A stretch of DNA of 64,000 nt, taken from NCBI GenBank assembly GCA_035578155.1, contig JAPWDM010000001.1, positions 160,801,498 through 160,865,497 on the forward strand, given 5' to 3'. Source of the stretch: Brachynemurus nebulosus (Eukaryota > Arthropoda > Insecta > Neuroptera > Myrmeleontidae). Of the stretch, positions 24,125 through 33,837 are shown piece after piece (positions within the stretch are counted from its first letter, which is position 1; each line of letters begins with the position of its first letter). The notes beneath the pieces are model-generated. The model had not been told where the DNA came from. It did no database searches and saw only the letters and a program-made list of their open reading frames with translations. The position numbers and the translations under genes were made by a program.

Positions 24125-25822
24125 CATTTTGTCCTACAGAATCGTGTTCTACTTATAATCTGTCTCTCTTAACATATCAAAATAACATAGACAAAGATAG
24201 ATTCGAATTAAGGTGACCTTGCCTTGGCAAGGACATTTTGCATCAAATACCCTCAGTTCACAGACAAGCAATATGAGCCATACAATGTTTTAACTCTTTG
24301 CACTCAAGCAAAAAAAAGTGAGTTGTAAATAGGCTGGTAAGACATGTAGCACATGACAACGACCGACGTTCTTTTTTTGACGGATTCTTTTGACGTTCTA
24401 ACCTTGTTTCCCCAAAGTTGAATACTAAATGCGCTAAATACGTCCTCAATGCTATTTTTATTAGTTTTTAATTTTAAAAAAAATAATTCAACGTGATTTT
24501 GCATTATTTTATTTACTATTTTTCTAATAAATGAATGTGTTTGCAGTTATTAAATAAAATATTCATGTAATGTGAAGTATGAGCAGTCATTACAGTTCAA
24601 CATTCAGTGTGTCATGTGGTACATGTCTTATGATCCAACAGACAAAACACCATTAAATATGGTAGAGTTAATGGATAAACCATCTTGTCATGCTGTACAT
24701 GTTTTATAAGCGCAAAGGGTTAAAATTTAATGCAGTACTGTGCTCTATAATACAGTACGAATAGATCCCATACTCATGCGTTCATAAATTCCTTATGCTA
24801 CTGGAACAAACCTAATACGTCTTATAAAGCATCAGTATCGTACACAAGCGTACATAACGTTCAATCTTACTTTTTTTGAAAATTACCGTATAAAATTATT
24901 TGATCAAAACTACATCCATTTTCATAAATAAGAAGTTTCAATTTAAAGAAATAATATTTTGCTACTGACTAACTTTTAAATAGTTTTTTTGTCGTAATAC
25001 TTCTGCCACAAGTAAATGTATGATTATCCACGGATATAAAATTTTCAAAAATGTTAATGTTATTCTCCATTCATTATCTGATACATCTTTAACTCGATTT
25101 AGAATTTCCCAACCGCTCTCTAAATGGAAATATTTATGATTGTTTGAGACAACATCTAAAAAGTAAAATTAATCGGTAGGTATATCAGTTGTAAGTCGGA
25201 TCCATTAATTTTCAAACACAAATATAATTGTATCAAGTTACAAAAATTGAATAATTTTTAAGTAAAAGAAACATCTCAATAATAAAAGTACTCAGTTGAA
25301 GTGACCTTCAAAATGGGGCGAAAACGAGATTTCCCGTTTTTCCATTGTTACAATTGCCTATTCATTTGGGCACAGAATCGGATTCAGAAGCAAACTGATT
25401 AAGTTTTTACTTCATAGGCTTTAGAAGTTAATCAATATAAATTTTTACAATTAATTAATATATTTATGGAAATACTTTATTCAAATTTAGCAATTTTTTA
25501 AGATAAGTATTAGTTGAAAATAAATTACTAGAGGTGAAGTTTAAATTTAGAAGCTATAGATAATATATTTTAAATTTAGTTTAAAGTTATAAGTACATAT
25601 ATTTTATTATTAATTTATTAGCTATGAATAATTTTAAATTTAATTTATATTTGATAATTAAATAAAATAAATACATAAATGTACATAAATTATTAAAGAT
25701 TTCTTACCTTCCGAAATTAAAATAACACTATAGATAGAATATCCTACGGAAGAACACCAAATTATAAAATACGCGCCAATTTCTAACAAAGGTAAACTTT
25801 CTGAATTTGAACCTAACCTCAT
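19140..25822 (-). CDS. HHAT: Hedgehog acyltransferase HHAT/Rasp (MBOAT family), complete, six exons
   Basis: Palmitoylates the N-terminal cysteine of Hedgehog (in flies also some EGFR ligands) in the ER membrane. Exons, in gene order: 25822-25708, 25155-24974, 22930-22364, 19930-19716, 19644-19298, 19231-19140 (TAA). All have GT..AG and phases agree; 1518 nt give 505 aa, against 493 in human. ATG (25822) gives MRLGSNSES followed by a first membrane segment. Family marks: GYILYLPTLLFGPI (exon 3), YMWKYFDQGLYQFL with the MBOAT-conserved Asp near residue 351, YIYIPLRR, and FAFVFVWHG with the catalytic-type His near residue 392; the 41-residue spacing is like the human pair. C-terminus CQVSTEFMQ. 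Many hydrophobic segments. Introns 2 and 3 carry MITEs and (TA)n tracts. Confidence 0.93.
20045..20220. mobile_element. Palindromic MITE with GACGTCA-containing termini
   Basis: The left end AAATTTAACTAAAAGTTCTC..TACGTCATCAACAAATAAAGC is mirrored at 20163-20220. Related, mostly half or rearranged copies occur at 52290-52400 and 55195-55650. It lies in HHAT intron 3. Confidence 0.75.
21058..22189. mobile_element. TTAA-flanked (piggyBac-type) element, 1132 bp
   Basis: TTAA at 21054-21057 and 22190-22193. The termini CCCTTTATGGGCC and GGCCCATAAAGGG are exact inverses. The interior contains repeated ATGGCTAC words at both sides and no transposase. It lies in HHAT intron 3. Confidence 0.9.
23186..23227 (-). 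ncRNA. Degenerate hammerhead-like motif
   Basis: Read on the minus strand: CGGATGA (23221-23215), a self-paired stem II (CCATTTAAATGG), then GAAAC and ATG. The expected core is CUGANGA..GAAA; the U4 position is G here, so it is probably inactive. The same kind of motif is at 13560-13585. It probably marks a Penelope-like element remnant in HHAT intron 2. Confidence 0.3.
23423..24120. repeat. Repeat block bounded by two (TA)n tracts
   Basis: (TA)n at 23423-23478 and 24059-24120 enclose about 580 bp of GC-richer, non-coding repeat (GGGGTGGGGGTAAAA, CCGCCCCCCACC). It lies in HHAT intron 2. The tracts probably expanded inside one element. Confidence 0.6.
24294..24719. mobile_element. TTAA-flanked (piggyBac-type) MITE, 426 bp
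   Basis: TTAA at 24290-24293 and 24720-24723. The ends are CTCTTTGCACTC and GCGCAAAGGG. The same terminal words (CCCTTTGCACTCG) define the 57192 element. No coding capacity. It lies in HHAT intron 2. Confidence 0.85.
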
Positions 25823-25933
25823 CACAGAAATGTCTTAATTTAAATACTTGCAACATTTATAAACTAATTCACTTAAATAAAAAATATATACTTTTAAATA
25901 TAAATTTTATGATAAATAAATAATTAAACATTA
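25823..25933. promoter_or_regulatory. Shared bidirectional promoter, HHAT / zinc protein
   Basis: Only 111 bp separate the two divergent ATGs, so both promoters and 5' UTRs must sit here. The sequence is almost pure A/T and I see no recognisable core element. Confidence 0.6.
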
Positions 25934-26281
25934 ATGGATAATTTTATAAAATGTAAAAAGTGCCGTACAAAATTAATTACGGCAGATGCCACCGTATATG
26001 AACATGGCAACGAAGGATCCTGCTCAAAATCTAATTCAAAACATAAAAATTATATATTAGAATCGTCATTTACCGATTGGATGTTAGAATCAATTCAAGA
26101 AAATGAGTGGACTAAAGGGAAAATACATTGTCCCACGTGTAAAACGAAAGTAGGAACTTATGACTTCATAAATGATGAAAAATGTCTTTGCCAAAAATAT
26201 ATTTTACCCCCAGTATGTTTAACGACTAGTAAAGTTGACTTTCCGTTGGATGTAAAAAGTGTTTTGGATAGTTCAAGTTAA
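25934..26281 (+). CDS. Small zinc-binding protein like the DUSP12 C-terminus / RNF180 N-terminus
   Basis: A single exon of 115 aa, ATG to TAA, with AATAAA at about 26333. Cysteines are placed as C7-x2-C10, C66-x2-C69 and C84-x-C86, in KCKKCRTKL, GKIHCPTCKTKVG and CLCQ. This, with the W (about residue 59) before GKxxCPxCxxxxG and the final P-x8-SKVD, is the zinc-binding module found at the C-terminus of the phosphatase DUSP12 and at the N-terminus of the ubiquitin ligase RNF180. Neither the phosphatase nor a RING domain is present here, and the frame ends cleanly, so this is a stand-alone version. Its role is unknown. It is divergent from HHAT with a 111-bp gap. No intron or signal peptide was seen. 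Confidence 0.85.
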   Translation: MDNFIKCKKCRTKLITADATVYEHGNEGSCSKSNSKHKNYILESSFTDWMLESIQENEWTKGKIHCPTCKTKVGTYDFINDEKCLCQKYILPPVCLTTSKVDFPLDVKSVLDSSS

Positions 26282-26900
26282 AAATATTGTATTGTTCTTA
26301 TTTATTTTTTTAATTATATTTTGTAAGGTTTAAAATAAAAAGAATTTCTTGAATTTTGTTATTTTTTATTAATTTTTTACAGCTGTACAAATATTTACGA
26401 CATACTTACATGTACTTATACAACAATTATAATTTCATTACAAAATCGAAATATACCTACGTACATCTGAAATTTTCTTTTTTATATAGTTATATTTTTT
26501 ATTTTATTTTAAATTTGTTATTTTTTTTATACTTATTGATCATATTATTTAATACTTATTTTAAATTACCTACATATAAATCAGGCAGAACACTAATCGT
26601 CGAATTTTTTTAATTTTCTTAATTTTTATTTTTTTAATATTGATGGCGCGATAATTTATAATTCTCAAAAAGTACTCTTTTTAATCTGTTGTTTAAAATT
26701 AACAGAAATCAGTTTATAAAATATTATTTAGTCGTAAAATTTGTCATTTTCAAAAATAAAACAATTAGGTACTAATTTAAAAAAAAAGAAAGAAATAAAT
26801 ACGTCACAGATACTTTTGAAATTACTGTAATAACAAGCTTAATAAATGGGTGATTTCACTCGGCGAAAAGGTTCTGTAGCAGCTTTTATATTGTAAACAT
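26282..26900 (+). other. 3' UTR then AT-rich intergenic DNA
   Basis: AATAAA at about 26333-26338 probably ends the zinc-protein transcript. The rest is very T-rich with no supported gene. Confidence 0.5.
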
Positions 26901-27084
26901 CAGGGCTGGAAACTATTTAAAATAATTTCATTTTAAATATATATTTAAAATACAAAATGGTATTTTGCATTTTCTATTTTAAAATCAGTTCGGTCAAAGC
27001 ATTTTCCATTTTGTATTTTAAATGCATTTTTGGAAACCATTTTCTATTTTAAATGGTTTCAATGAACGATTAATCCCAGCCCTG
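26901..27084. mobile_element. hAT-type MITE, 184 bp, TSD 7/8
   Basis: It starts CAGGGCTGGAAAC and ends ATCCCAGCCCTG. The flanks GTAAACAT (26893-26900) and GGAAACAT (27085-27092) match at seven of eight. The interior is repeated ATTTTAAAT words. Confidence 0.85.
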
Positions 27085-27506
27085 GGAAACATAGATATCC
27101 ATTATCCATACAACTGAATTTTGTTCAGGGCAGTTATTGCAGAGCCATTTCACCGGGCGAAATCAATCAATATTTTAGACAAACACTGTAATATATACAA
27201 TGAAATTTTTTTTGAACACAATATTTGGAATTTTAAATGTAACTTTTTAATTAACCTAAGAGGTGACCGTGCAAAAAATCGAGCCTATAGAGTTTGTGAT
27301 GAAATTTTTCAGTCATATGGGGTTCGCCCTGCAACCGATTCTGCTCCAGATGTGGGAACTAATCCACTTCGAACTATACCCAGGCAGAAAACTCGTTGCG
27401 GGTTAACTTTGCAAAAGAATCGAAACTGGTTCGTCCAGCTTGGGAAACAAAACTACATATGTGATCAAAGTGTGATCCACACTACTGTTAAGTCCTACCA
27501 ATCTAT

Positions 27507-27690
27507 GGTCCATTTCAGTTAAATTTAACCATGTTTCATCACTTATGAATTCCGTTTTCTTGGCGTTATCTCTTTCATTATTGCACTTACGTAAATTTTA
27601 AAATTGCAGTTTGTTTTTAAAAAAGAAGATTGATTTGTTTTGAATATAAGAATTATTTAATTTTTTAACTTTGACTCATGATCAATTGTA
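27507..27690 (+). repeat. Interspersed repeat, copies at 32053-32240 and 41005-41192 (minus)
   Basis: The three copies share TGGTCCATTTCAGTTAAATT at one end, then TTATCTCTTTCATTATTGCA, then TTTGAATATA(A/G)GAATTATT. Family unknown; no coding frame. An open frame at 27121-27522 runs into this copy, but I see no recognisable domain in it. Confidence 0.75.
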
Positions 27691-27832
27691 TTTGAAACAG
27701 GGTATAATAAAAATATGAATAAAAAAAGATAAAATAAGAACGAAAAACATTTGATTTGATACGTCAGACTCACTCCGTTTCTGCTGCTGCCTAGGGATTA
27801 AATTTCTGTTAAATTAGCACTAATAATAATTA

Positions 27833-28240
27833 CCGTATATTTCGGCGTATAACGCGCACTCCAAAATTTTGAATCATTTTTTAGTTTCTTTGTATATTCG
27901 TCGTATAACGCGCACCTCAACTTTGATAATAAAATAATGAATTATATATCTAACTAAAATAATTTTAATACATAAACTTATTGTATGGAATAATTTGAAA
28001 AGAAAGCAATAAATTATTCAATCCTCATCTTATTAAATTTGTAACATTGTTAAATTTTCTTTTATTTTTTTATTTATTTAATAACCCACTTACTATTTAT
28101 AGGAGAATAATATTAAAATAAAAACCGTCATAATTTTTACAGAACAGTTTTACATTCGGCGTATAATGACCACTACAAAATTTGAAATTTGGACCCTCTT
28201 TTTGATGTTCAAGATGCGCGTTATTCGCCAAAAAATACGG
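27833..28240. mobile_element. TA-flanked MITE, 408 bp (mariner/pogo-like)
   Basis: TA at 27831-27832 and 28241-28242. The ends are CCGTATATTTCGGCG and CGCCAAAAAATACGG. The GCGTATAACGCGCAC word occurs at about 27851 and again, slightly changed, near 27905. No transposase. Confidence 0.82.
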
Positions 28241-29173
28241 TAATATTATAATTATGACAATTTAACTCATATGTATCAAGTCCCATAAGAATATTAGTTT
28301 TTTCACTTTTACCATGGAAAAAAAGTTAGAACAGATTTTTACACCGAAAAAAATGGTACAAAACATTTCATTGGCCATTTCATTGTAGGTTAAACACGAT
28401 AAAAACGAAACAAAAATTCGTATTGGTAAATTTAACTGATTTCAGAACCATGGTAACAATGTATTAAATAATAATATGAATTATACTAATTTATTTTATT
28501 CGTTAAATTGTCTTACCGTATTACACTTGAGTTTTATATTTTTTCTGAATAAATTTATATTTTCTACAACTCAAATTTCTTGCCTAACAGCAATTTAACT
28601 CGAAGAATTGTCAACCCAAAAACGCTTCAACTCCGTTGTCGCGTTTTTGTTAGTTGACAGTTTTTCTCGTTAAATTGCTAAGCAACAAATTTTCGTTAGA
28701 CAAACTCAAATTTATTCGAAAAAATACAAACCTCTTGTGTAATAATAAGTGATAACACTATCCTCAAAATTTCACTGACGAATTTTGTGGGCTCCATTTT
28801 AGTACGGTCGTCTCTTGGACTAATATAATTTATTCAAAATGAACTACATAACATTTTACCAATAAAATATGAAATAAGACGAACACTGGCCCAAGAAAAT
28901 ATAAAATTATTCTTAATTCAGCCTTGAAAATTGTAACACGACTGAAATAGTAATATTTTTAAATACTGTTTTCATCTTTTAAAATACTCTTTGGATTATT
29001 ATCGATAAGTCAAATGTATTTTTGAGATTATTCCATTTTCAATTTAATTAATTATCTAAAAATAAATGTGTTAAATTCTAACTAAAAAAAAAAATAAAAT
29101 AACAATGAACTCAAATCCCATTATGCCCTGCTTATTTCCACAGTCTATAAAATGTTTTATATTCATTGGAACA
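28241..29173. other. Intergenic DNA, no gene seen
   Basis: AT-rich. An approximate inverted pair centred near 28640 (GCAATTTAACTCGAAGAATT / GTTAAATTGCTAAGC) suggests another decayed MITE at about 28540-28740. No exon was supported. Confidence 0.4.
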
Positions 29174-29619
29174 TTACTTCTTTTCTTCGCTAACATCTAC
29201 AAAAAGAAATAATTTTAAGTAATTTTATTTTATGATGTCACATTAAACACTTACTTTTTCCATCGCACGCAACTATTTTAACTTTGTCCACCCGGGCAAT
29301 TTCTTGTACTTCACGAAACTCAACATCATTTAACATAAATGTCCATACATTATCGCAAAATCGATAAGTATTCAATTTTCCAGCTTTAAATGTCAGTCTT
29401 GATTTAACTCTTGTGGCTAATGCTTGATTAATATGTTTATCAAATTGTAAAAGGACTTTAACAGCTAACGACGGTGTTATTTGACCGCACTGAAAATAAC
29501 AAAATAATTATTAAAAATTTGTTTAAAATTGGAGGAAATTATATTACCTGTATTAATTCATCCAGACTTTCTTGTAAAGTATTTCCAATAGTCGTGTTTC
29601 GATATAATTGATAAGACAT
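29174..29619 (-). CDS. TFIIA-S: TFIIA gamma / small subunit (GTF2A2), complete, three exons
   Basis: Small subunit of general transcription factor TFIIA, which stabilises TBP on RNA polymerase II promoters in the nucleus. Exons: 29619-29548, 29489-29255, 29196-29174 (TAA). 330 nt give 109 aa, the same length as human GTF2A2. The N-terminal helix domain starts [20 protein letters not shown], followed by [12 protein letters not shown]. The beta-barrel part has [18 protein letters not shown] and [11 protein letters not shown], near-invariant in the family; the variable tail is NVSEEKK. Introns are 58 nt each, with GT..AG and phases 0 and 1. It is divergent from GTF3C3 (ATGs 862 bp apart, with a hAT MITE inserted between). 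Nothing appears broken. Confidence 0.97.
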
Positions 29620-29719
29620 GTTTAAAACTGCCGATTTTCAAACAAACCGATTATTGACAACTACAACAAAAATTTGAATACAAAATTTTTAGGTTAAAAT
29701 TAACCTAAACGAACTGAAC

Positions 29720-30074
29720 CACAGAGTACAGAGGCGACATTGTTATCTCTATACTAATGAAACCAGTGTAACCAAAAAAGGATAGAAACTATGTTTACAC
29801 ACAGATGATCGGTTTGAATTGATGTTGGCCTCGCTACAGCTGCTGCACGACTAAGCCACCTTAAGCGGTATCTGACACAGTTTGACCCACTACTGTCCTC
29901 AGTTTTTTATAGATACGCTTAGGGCTTGTCTATAACAATCAAAACGTGATCAAAACAATTGACCTACACTCATACACTATTACCGAGTGAGTGACTACAA
30001 AGTAGCCTAACTTGCTCAGAACTGCACACTGCAGATTACACGTAGAGATAGTAGTGTCGGTTCTGTATTCTGTG
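29720..30074. mobile_element. hAT-type MITE (family A) between two transcription-factor genes
   Basis: It starts CACAGAGTACAGAG and ends GTATTCTGTG. The flanks AACTGAAC (29712-29719) and AATTGAAC (30075-30082) match at seven of eight. It lies in the divergent promoter region of TFIIA-S and GTF3C3, starting about 100 bp upstream of the TFIIA-S ATG. Confidence 0.85.
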
Positions 30075-30481
30075 AATTGAACCAACAGGTATGACAGGTA
30101 TCGTAGACAAGGTAGACAATACGCGGCAACAATTATCTAGGTTTGTTCATTTACTGCATAATGAAAACAATGAAATCTAACTTTACAAAAATTGCAACTC
30201 TCGAATTACAATTTTAATTGAGATTTTAATTTGGTTATGGATTATTTCAATTTAAATTATTTTATTTGGATTATTTCATATTTAAATTTAAAATTGCAAA
30301 TTATGATTTATTTTTTATTTTTGATAGGTTTCCCACGCTGTTTAAAGGTAAATTTATGACGGGAAATTTAATTTATTATTATTTACGTCAACTAATTTCA
30401 AAAAATAAATTGAATCGATTAAGACTTAATTAATTACAATAATATCCATTTAACGAATAATCTAATTCATTTATAACGGAA

Positions 30482-33400
30482 ATGGGAGACGATAAATCAA
30501 TTATACCAAAATTAATGAGCGCTGTTCTAAATCAAGCCGGAACATCACATTCAATTGAAATCACCGAAATTAACGAAAATGAAGAAAATATAGAATCCAC
30601 AGAGACCAATTTAGTAGATCGTTTATTAAGCGGAGAACTTACATACAATGATTACACGAAATGCATGGGTGAAGATAGTGAAATTGAAGACGATGAAGAT
30701 GAACCTGACGGGGACACTCGACCGGTAGAAGAAATCAAAAAAGAACCTACCACATCTCAAAATAAGAAAACGAGAGTACGACGAAGCAATTTACCAATTG
30801 CATTACAGGTACAAAAATATTGTTTTCTATTTTTTAACCCTTTGAATGCCGTACCGGTCATCGATGATTAACATTTGTGTGTAGCGCCGCGAGAACTACC
30901 GATAACCGGTTGAGTTAAGATTATTAGAAAGTTAAAAGGCAATGAATAGTAAGGTAAAATAGTAATCGAAGATTGGATAAGTTAGATTCATGAGATTTTA
31001 CACTTGGACTTTGCAGAATTAGTTTTGTTCCGTTTAATGACTATCTCTCTCTCTCCTATGACATGTATTGTTGGCGGAGTATTGGCAATTTTAAAACTAA
31101 GGTCAAACGTGTTTGAGCTAGTGATGTCGAGTCGAGGAGCAGTTAGTCAATTAATCGACTAAAGATGTTTTTTAGACAGAGTTAGTCATTAGTCGAAGAT
31201 ATCAAGCCTACAGCAGTCGATTAATCGACAAAATTTTTAATCGAAATAATTAATAGAATAATCTATGTAACTTTTCCAAAAACAATGTTTTCTTTTGAAT
31301 TTAATTATTGATTTTTAATATTTAAAAAAAAAAATGTATACATTACATTATGTTAATGACATAAAAATGAAAAATTGTACAAATGGATAATTCATAGTTT
31401 TTAATTTTTCCAGTCTGATAAATAATAGAGAAAAATATTAAATTAGTCATTTTTAGTCATTTTAAAAAAGAATCATTTTAGTCGTTTAGTCGAGGGTAAA
31501 ATAGTCGACTGAAAAATGACTAAATTTAAACAAAATTAGTCGATTAAACCGATTAATCGATTAACTATCTGGCATCAGTAAGTTTGAGCCATAGTTTTGG
31601 ATTTATATTTATCCATTCATTTAAAATTTAACGTAGTTGCTCTGAGATAGTCAGGTACAAAAGCATATTTCAAAAAAATTTCCTTTTATCAAAAATTAAA
31701 TAATGTATTAATAGGTGCCGCGACTAAATAACTGTGGACAAAATAACCGCGACAAAACAACCGCGGCAAAATAACCGTGGACAAAATAACCAAAACGACA
31801 AAATAACCGAACAAAAAAATAAACATCGTTAATTATTCTTTTGAGTTAGGGTACATGCGGCTGTGATATGATTAAGATTTTTTTTGCTCCCAATATATAA
31901 AAGATGGCTAAATTGCAATAGACCTTAGATGTTGGTATTTAAACTATTGCATTTAAAAACAAACGTTAATGCGTGAAAACTATTGTATTTAAAAAGCTAA
32001 GCTTGGGAAAAATTATTTTGAAAAATCAAATAGTAGATGATATAAAAACTAGGTATGGTCCATTTCAGTTAAATTTAGCCATGCTTCGTCACTTTGAATT
32101 TAAATAATTTCCGTTTTTTTGGCTTTATCTCTTTCATTATTGCATTTACGTAAATTTTAAATTTGCAGTTTGTTTTTAGAAAAAAATAAAAGATTGATTT
32201 GTTTCGAATATAGGAATTATTTAATTTTTTAATGAAAACGCATGATCAGTTGTATTTGAAATGGGGTATAGTAAGATTATAAGTTAGTTAGGTTAAGGTT
32301 ATAAGGTTTTTTTTTCAAATTTTAGGTAGATGATATAAAAACTAGGGGGTGAGGTTAGTTAAGGTTAGGTTATTTTAGTTAGTTTTGACAATATACTTCG
32401 ACTTTGACATAAAAACTAGGTGGTCAGGTTAGTTAAGGTTACCCTTTGCCCGAAGGTTAGGTTAGTTTTGACAATATACTTCGATTTTTTATATAAAAAC
32501 TAGGTAGTGAGGTTAGTTAAGGTTACCCTTTACCCGAAGGTTAGGTTAGTTTTGACAATAAACTTCGATTTTTTTTATATAAAAACTAGGTAGGTATAGT
32601 AGGATTAGCGAAAGTTTGCGCCTCGGGTCTACTCGATTTTTGACCCCTTCCTTAAGACGATTCTACACGATGCTACGAACACCTTCCAACATTGGACGTT
32701 CGATGGTTCATCGCATCGTGTGGCCGTTGTTCGAACCTACGAGTGTCCAATGTCGAGCGTCAAACATTCGCATTTGGCTATGTCCCGCTCGATGTCGGTA
32801 TTCTTGCACCGAGTCAAAGGGATGCTTCGAACGTTTGAAGGTCAATGTTGGTTGCGTTGGTTGGTTCGACTCAGCAGCTGCACGACTCGTTCATGTGAAG
32901 AGAGACAACATCAGTGTATAAAATTAGAGATAACATCAGACAGATAATAGCCTCGCCACTGAGTACCAACACATCATCATTCGTATTGGATCAAACATTC
33001 GATTCACCGTGTAGCAGATACATTCGTCGCACCAACTATTGAACTTAATTGCCTCGAACGTTCGATCGAACGTTGGAAGGAACGTTCGCAGCATCGTGTA
33101 GAACCCGCTTTACATATTTTGGCGCATTATCATGTTTATAGTGTGTGCGCCGGCTGAAAGTTAACTGCGTATGCGCATAAACAAATTTTAAGGGAAAGGG
33201 CTAAAAAGTCGAGTATACCCGAGACGCAAACTCTCGCTAATCCCACTATAGTAAAGTTAGTTAAGGTTACCTTTTGCCCGAAGGTTAGGTTAGTTTAAAC
33301 AATATACTTTGTGATTAAATATAACGCAGAACAAAAACATAAGTATTTACAAGATATTGCTACAGTTTTATCTATGTAATTTAGATTTAATATTTTAACA

Positions 33401-33806
33401 ACATAATAAGTAAATAAACTTTAAGGTTATTTTGTCGTTTGGTTATTTTGTCGTTCGGTTATTTTGTCTAAGGTTATTTTGTCGTGCGGTTATTTTGTCA
33501 TTCGGTTATTTTGTCGCAGTTATTTTGTCCGCGATTATTTTGTCGCGGAACCGTATTAATATTCTTCAGTGATTATATTTGTATACCATTTGTTTTTTTA
33601 ATTTCCGCGCGCTTATTTTGTAGCAATATAAAAACATTGTTGAAAAGGCGTTGTAAAAACATTGTAAAATGATGTTTATAAATTATATTTCAAAAACGGC
33701 GCGGTGAATAATTTTTATTTCTTATTAAATATGGTTTGTAACTTTGTATTTTATAACATATTACATTTTTATCTTCAAATTGCTTTGATACGTTTTCATT
33801 TTAATC

Positions 33807-33837
<31 letters not shown>

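Larger units (their letters stand above)
32330..33300. repeat. Minisatellite of about 90-bp units, split by a MITE
   Basis: Units contain AAAAACTAGGTGGTGAGG, TTAGTTAAGGTTACC, GAAGGTTAGGTTAG and TTTTGACAATATACTTCGA. Three or more copies lie at about 32330-32590, and a last partial one resumes at 33250-33300 after the 32597-33248 insertion. Confidence 0.8.
31714..33552. mobile_element. 9-bp-TSD element with GACAAAATAACCG minisatellite termini
   Basis: GTATTAATA occurs exactly at 31705-31713 and 33553-33561. The termini GGTGCCGCGACTAAATAAC and GTCGCGGAACC are inverted, and each end carries several GACAAAATAACCG units (31740-31830; inverse at 33425-33545). A 9-bp TSD is the Mutator-like (MULE) hallmark, but no transposase is present, so the assignment is inferred. 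Confidence 0.8.

Noticed and set aside
27121..27522. 133-codon open frame
   Set aside because: No recognisable domain; it runs into the dispersed repeat at 27507, and its Met start is not an ATG. Kept only as a note under that repeat.
27841..28235. Possible structured RNA from repeated GCGTATAACGCGCAC words
   Set aside because: The words are termini and internal repeats of a TA-flanked MITE.
32616..32947. Open frames of 75-101 codons
   Set aside because: They lie wholly inside the 32655-33109 MITE and recur in the inverse copy at 44627-45154, so they are repeat sequence, not genes.
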